NCBI RefSeq assembly: GCF_001375555.1
Contig: NZ_CTDZ01000009.1
Location: 2,907,758-2,971,757 of the forward strand
Direction of reading: 5' to 3'
Source of the DNA: Numidum massiliense
GTDB taxonomy: Bacteria; Bacillota; Bacilli; Thermoactinomycetales; Novibacillaceae
Length of the DNA stretch: 64,000 bases
Made by a program: the position numbers and the translations under genes
Notes under the pieces: generated by a model
Database searches by the model: none
Told to the model about the DNA's origin: nothing
The model's input: only the letters and a program-made list of their open reading frames with translations
Shown here: positions 61,586-64,000 of the stretch, in pieces
Layout: each line of letters starts with the position of its first letter
Position numbering within the stretch: position 1 is the stretch's first letter

Positions 61586-62518
61586 TTGCTCGACATTGAA
61601 GAAAAAATGCACACATTTTCCAACACGCGCATGTACGTGCAATGCGCGGGAAGCGCAGAGCAAGCCGTCCTGCTCATCCACGGCTTTCTCGGGTCGACGT
61701 TTTCTTGGCGATTCCTGTTGCCGCAGTTAAGCCCATTTTGCAAAGTGTTCGCCGTCGATCTCCCCGGTTTCGGCCGTAGTGACAAAAGCACGAAATATCC
61801 ATACACACTCGCTGCATACGCAAAATCGCTTTACGACCTCCTGCAAGCTGAAGGTGTCAAACGAGTCACGTTGATCGCCCACTCACTCGGTGGGCAAATC
61901 GCGTTGCGGTTAGCGACGATCGCCCCGCAGCTCGTGAAACAACTCGTCCTAATCGCGCCATCAGGTTATTTACCAGAGGCGACGCGCCTCCAAAAATTTA
62001 TATACGCCCTCCCCTTTACTCACCGATTCGTCCCGTTCATGCTCAAAGATGAACGGGTTCACAAAGAACTGAGTAGCGTCATCTACCGCACGGACGCCAT
62101 CGACATCCAAAGCTTGTACGACGGTTACGTGCCACCGCTCAAAGAACGTTCCTTTCACCGTGCGCTACTCAAGTTCGCACGTGCGCGTGAGAGCGATCTG
62201 TCACCAGAAGCGTTACGGAGCGTTAGACACCGCACACTACTCATCTGGGGGCGCCACGACCGCGTCGTCCCGCTCACTGTGGGACAGCGCCTATCGCAAG
62301 ACCTCCCTAATGTGCAATTAGAAGTTGTGGAAGAAGCTGGACATTTACCGATGGAAGAAAAACCGCGGGAAGTGATGCGCCATGTGACAAACTTTCTCTC
62401 CCTCCCAGTGAAAAAAAGTCGTGCAACGGAGCCAGACACGACATCAACAGAAACGGTGGAAACAGGGACAACGGAAACGGAGCATCCTGTCAGTAAAGGT
62501 GCGGTAATGGATTCGTGA
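61586..62518 (+). CDS. Alpha/beta hydrolase
   Basis: 310 aa from a TTG after GGGAGTG. The fold motifs are VLLIHGFLGSTFSWRFLL (oxyanion), AVDLPGFGRSDKS, nucleophile Ser in LIAHSLGGQIALRL, Asp in LLIWGRHDRVVPL and His in EEAGHLPMEEKP. The C-terminal 30 residues are a Thr/Glu-rich tail. Substrate cannot be inferred. It is divergent from acpS. Confidence 0.92.
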   Translation: MLDIEEKMHTFSNTRMYVQCAGSAEQAVLLIHGFLGSTFSWRFLLPQLSPFCKVFAVDLPGFGRSDKSTKYPYTLAAYAKSLYDLLQAEGVKRVTLIAHSLGGQIALRLATIAPQLVKQLVLIAPSGYLPEATRLQKFIYALPFTHRFVPFMLKDERVHKELSSVIYRTDAIDIQSLYDGYVPPLKERSFHRALLKFARARESDLSPEALRSVRHRTLLIWGRHDRVVPLTVGQRLSQDLPNVQLEVVEEAGHLPMEEKPREVMRHVTNFLSLPVKKSRATEPDTTSTETVETGTTETEHPVSKGAVMDS

Positions 62519-62561
62519 ATACAAACCGTGTAGAAAATGAACAATACGTCCGCCGCAAGCT

Positions 62562-62594
62562 AAAAACCCCGCGCTCGTTCGCGGAGCCGCGGGG
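62562..62594 (-). terminator. Terminator after the bacilliredoxin gene
   Basis: On the minus strand CCCCGCG and CGCGGGG form a stem followed by TTTTTA. It lies between the convergent hydrolase and bacilliredoxin genes. Confidence 0.85.
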
Positions 62595-62664
62595 CTCGAT
62601 TAGTCTATACCGCCTTAACTTGGCAACCGGGAATGCGGTATTTGCGGGAATACAGCCGTCAGTC

Positions 62665-63099
62665 TTAGCCGCAGTATTTGTCGTACGCCGCAGTTAAATC
62701 GGCGACAATCGCGTGTCCGTCGCGTCCTTCAATTTGTTCGCGCGGCAACATCCACTGAATGTGACCATCTTTCAGCAGTGCGATCGAAGGAGATGACGGC
62801 GGGTAGCCCGTAAAGTACTCGCGGGCCTTTGCGGTCGCTTCTTTATCTTGGCCAGCGAACACCGTCACTAAATGGTCTGGCGTCACGTCGTGTTTCAGCG
62901 AATACGCCATTGCTGGGCGGGCGAGACCACCGGCACAGCCACACACCGAGTTGACAAAAACGACCGTCGTCCCTTTATTGTTTTCCAGTGTTTCGACGAC
63001 GTCTTCGGGGGTCAAAAGCTCCTTAAAACCGATCGAAGTCAGTTCTTCGCGCATCGGCTTAACGATATCGTCCATATATTGCCTATAAAACATCGACAT
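62665..63099 (-). CDS. brx: Bacilliredoxin BrxA/BrxB family protein (YphP/YqiW)
   Basis: 144 aa from the ATG at 63099 after TATGGAGGG. The active site CGC (Cys53 and Cys55) is in VNSVCGCAGGLARPA, diagnostic of bacilliredoxins, which remove bacillithiol from oxidised proteins. The presence implies bacillithiol as the cell's low-molecular-weight thiol. BrxA and BrxB cannot be told apart here. Confidence 0.96.
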   Translation of the reverse strand: MSMFYRQYMDDIVKPMREELTSIGFKELLTPEDVVETLENNKGTTVVFVNSVCGCAGGLARPAMAYSLKHDVTPDHLVTVFAGQDKEATAKAREYFTGYPPSSPSIALLKDGHIQWMLPREQIEGRDGHAIVADLTAAYDKYCG

Positions 63100-63328
63100 G
63101 GCAATCCCTCCATATGTTGTCTTTCGCTTGCCTCTCCTTGCTCTCATTATAATGTGTTTATTATGTTTAATAAAGGTCAGCGGGTATTTTTGGCTACAAA
63201 CGACGCTAACCTAGACAAAAAATGAGCACTTCGTTAAAATATAGAAAGTTATCCTCACACACAGCATCCGATTACCGACCGTCGTATCCACATCGTGTGG
63301 CATTTTTGTTAATTATAACCAAAGAAAA

Positions 63329-63358
63329 TTGACAAAATTTAAATCCCCGTAATATAAT
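63329..63358 (+). promoter_or_regulatory. Predicted promoter of the glutamate dehydrogenase gene
   Basis: Consensus TTGACA at 63329-63334, 18-base spacer, TATAAT at 63353-63358, 54 bases before the ATG. Nothing else was identified in 63100-63411. Confidence 0.85.
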
Positions 63359-63411
63359 CGTAACTATGTTACTGTAAAGTAGCGCAGAACAATAAGAAAA
63401 GGCGGTGCAGT

Positions 63412-64000
63412 ATGAAAGAAAATACAAATCCGTACGAAATTGTCAAACAGCAAATTCAAGCTGCAGCAGAAAAACTCGGACTGAACGACGGTGTCGTACA
63501 AATTTTATCGCGCCCGATGCGTGTGCTCTCTGTGTCTTTTCCCGTGAAAATGGACGATGGCACGATTCGCGTCTTTGACGGGTACCGCTCCCAGCACTGT
63601 GACGTCCTCGGACCGACGAAAGGCGGCATCCGCTTTCACCCGGACGTCACAAAAGACGAAGTCGTCGCCTTATCGATGTGGATGACGTTTAAATGTAGCA
63701 TCGTCGGCGTGCCGTACGGCGGGGGTAAAGGCGGTGTCATCTGCGACCCGCGCAAGCTAAGCGAAGGCGAACTTGAGCGGGTAAGCCGCGGCTTCATGGA
63801 AGCAATCGCTAGCTTCGTCGGCCCGGACAAAGACATTCCCGCACCAGATATCTATACGAACGCACAAGTGATGGGCTGGATGATGGATACGTACAGTCGC
63901 ATCAAGCAAACGTACTCCCCGGCAGTCATTACCGGAAAGCCGCTCAGCATCGGTGGCTCGCGTGGACGCAGCGAAGCGACAGCCAGGGGATGTGTGTTCG
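63412..64000 (+). CDS. Glutamate dehydrogenase, N-terminal part (runs off the window)
   Basis: The first 196 codons of a Glu/Leu/Phe/Val dehydrogenase. Visible motifs are FDGYRSQHCDVLGPTKGGIR, VALSMWMTFKCSIVGVPYGG with the catalytic Lys in GGGKGG, and IPAPDIYTNAQVMGWMMDTY. It matches RocG/GudB-type enzymes of Bacillota that convert glutamate to 2-oxoglutarate; the cofactor domain is beyond the edge. AAAAGGCGG precedes the ATG. Confidence 0.95.
   Translation, partial: MKENTNPYEIVKQQIQAAAEKLGLNDGVVQILSRPMRVLSVSFPVKMDDGTIRVFDGYRSQHCDVLGPTKGGIRFHPDVTKDEVVALSMWMTFKCSIVGVPYGGGKGGVICDPRKLSEGELERVSRGFMEAIASFVGPDKDIPAPDIYTNAQVMGWMMDTYSRIKQTYSPAVITGKPLSIGGSRGRSEATARGCVF

Overview
The window reads as the chromosome of a moderate-GC, endospore-forming member of the Bacillota (Bacillales; by gene content possibly near Thermoactinomycetaceae or Paenibacillaceae, an inference). 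Supporting signs are purine-rich Shine-Dalgarno sites, frequent GTG and TTG starts, a perfect CIRCE operator before groES, Rex, a SigB-type sigma factor, an NdoA-type MazEF pair, bacilliredoxin and the cortex protein CmpA. Much of the gene order matches what I recall of Bacillus subtilis: pbuG-guaA-yebA-yeaD-yeaC, groEL-groES-tatC-tatA-rex, tsaD-rimI-tsaB-tsaE, and tRNAs-sprT-cmpA-tex-sigB-ndoA-ndoAI-alr-ydcC-acpS. Accessory blocks lie between these conserved segments.

Layout. 1-6.8 kb: a partial purine permease gene behind a guanine-class purine riboswitch, guaA, then a MoxR/DUF58/transglutaminase operon. 6.9-10 kb: a ferritin-like protein and an ornithine-cyclodeaminase-family/MHS-transporter pair. 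10.1-14.95 kb: an unfamiliar operon (lipoprotein, 642-aa lipase-like protein, 125-aa protein) downstream of an RRNPP-type HTH-TPR regulator whose stop codon overlaps the start of an unlisted 41-codon Phr-like prepropeptide gene. 15.2-21.4 kb: a mannitol operon (mtlA, mtlR, and a fused mtlF-mtlD) bracketed by two related, degenerate holin-like type I toxin/antisense-RNA loci. 21.4-26.2 kb: groESL, tatAC, rex, 5-formyl-THF cyclo-ligase. 26.3-29.2 kb: an 828-aa membrane protein flanked by two clusters of DnaA-box-like 9-mers. 29.3-32.1 kb: the t6A-synthesis operon. 32.3-46.7 kb: a Tad/Flp-type pilus cluster with a Ser/Thr kinase, PP2C phosphatase and FHA protein. 47-50.5 kb: two TcaA-like membrane proteins with unusual tandem DNA repeats between them. 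50.5-51.5 kb: eight tRNA genes. 51.7-61.4 kb: housekeeping and stress genes. 61.6-64 kb: an alpha/beta hydrolase, bacilliredoxin and the start of a glutamate dehydrogenase gene.

How it fits together. The most novel-looking part is 10.1-14.95 kb: a peptide-quorum-sensing pair next to a putative exported-lipoprotein/lipase-like operon, suggesting but not proving density-controlled expression. The second is the pair of type I toxin-antitoxin relics around the mannitol operon, whose antisense terminator stem covaries between copies. The Tad cluster carries its own phospho-signalling trio at its downstream end, suggesting phosphorylation-linked pilus control. No rRNA, CRISPR array, prophage or intact insertion sequence was seen.
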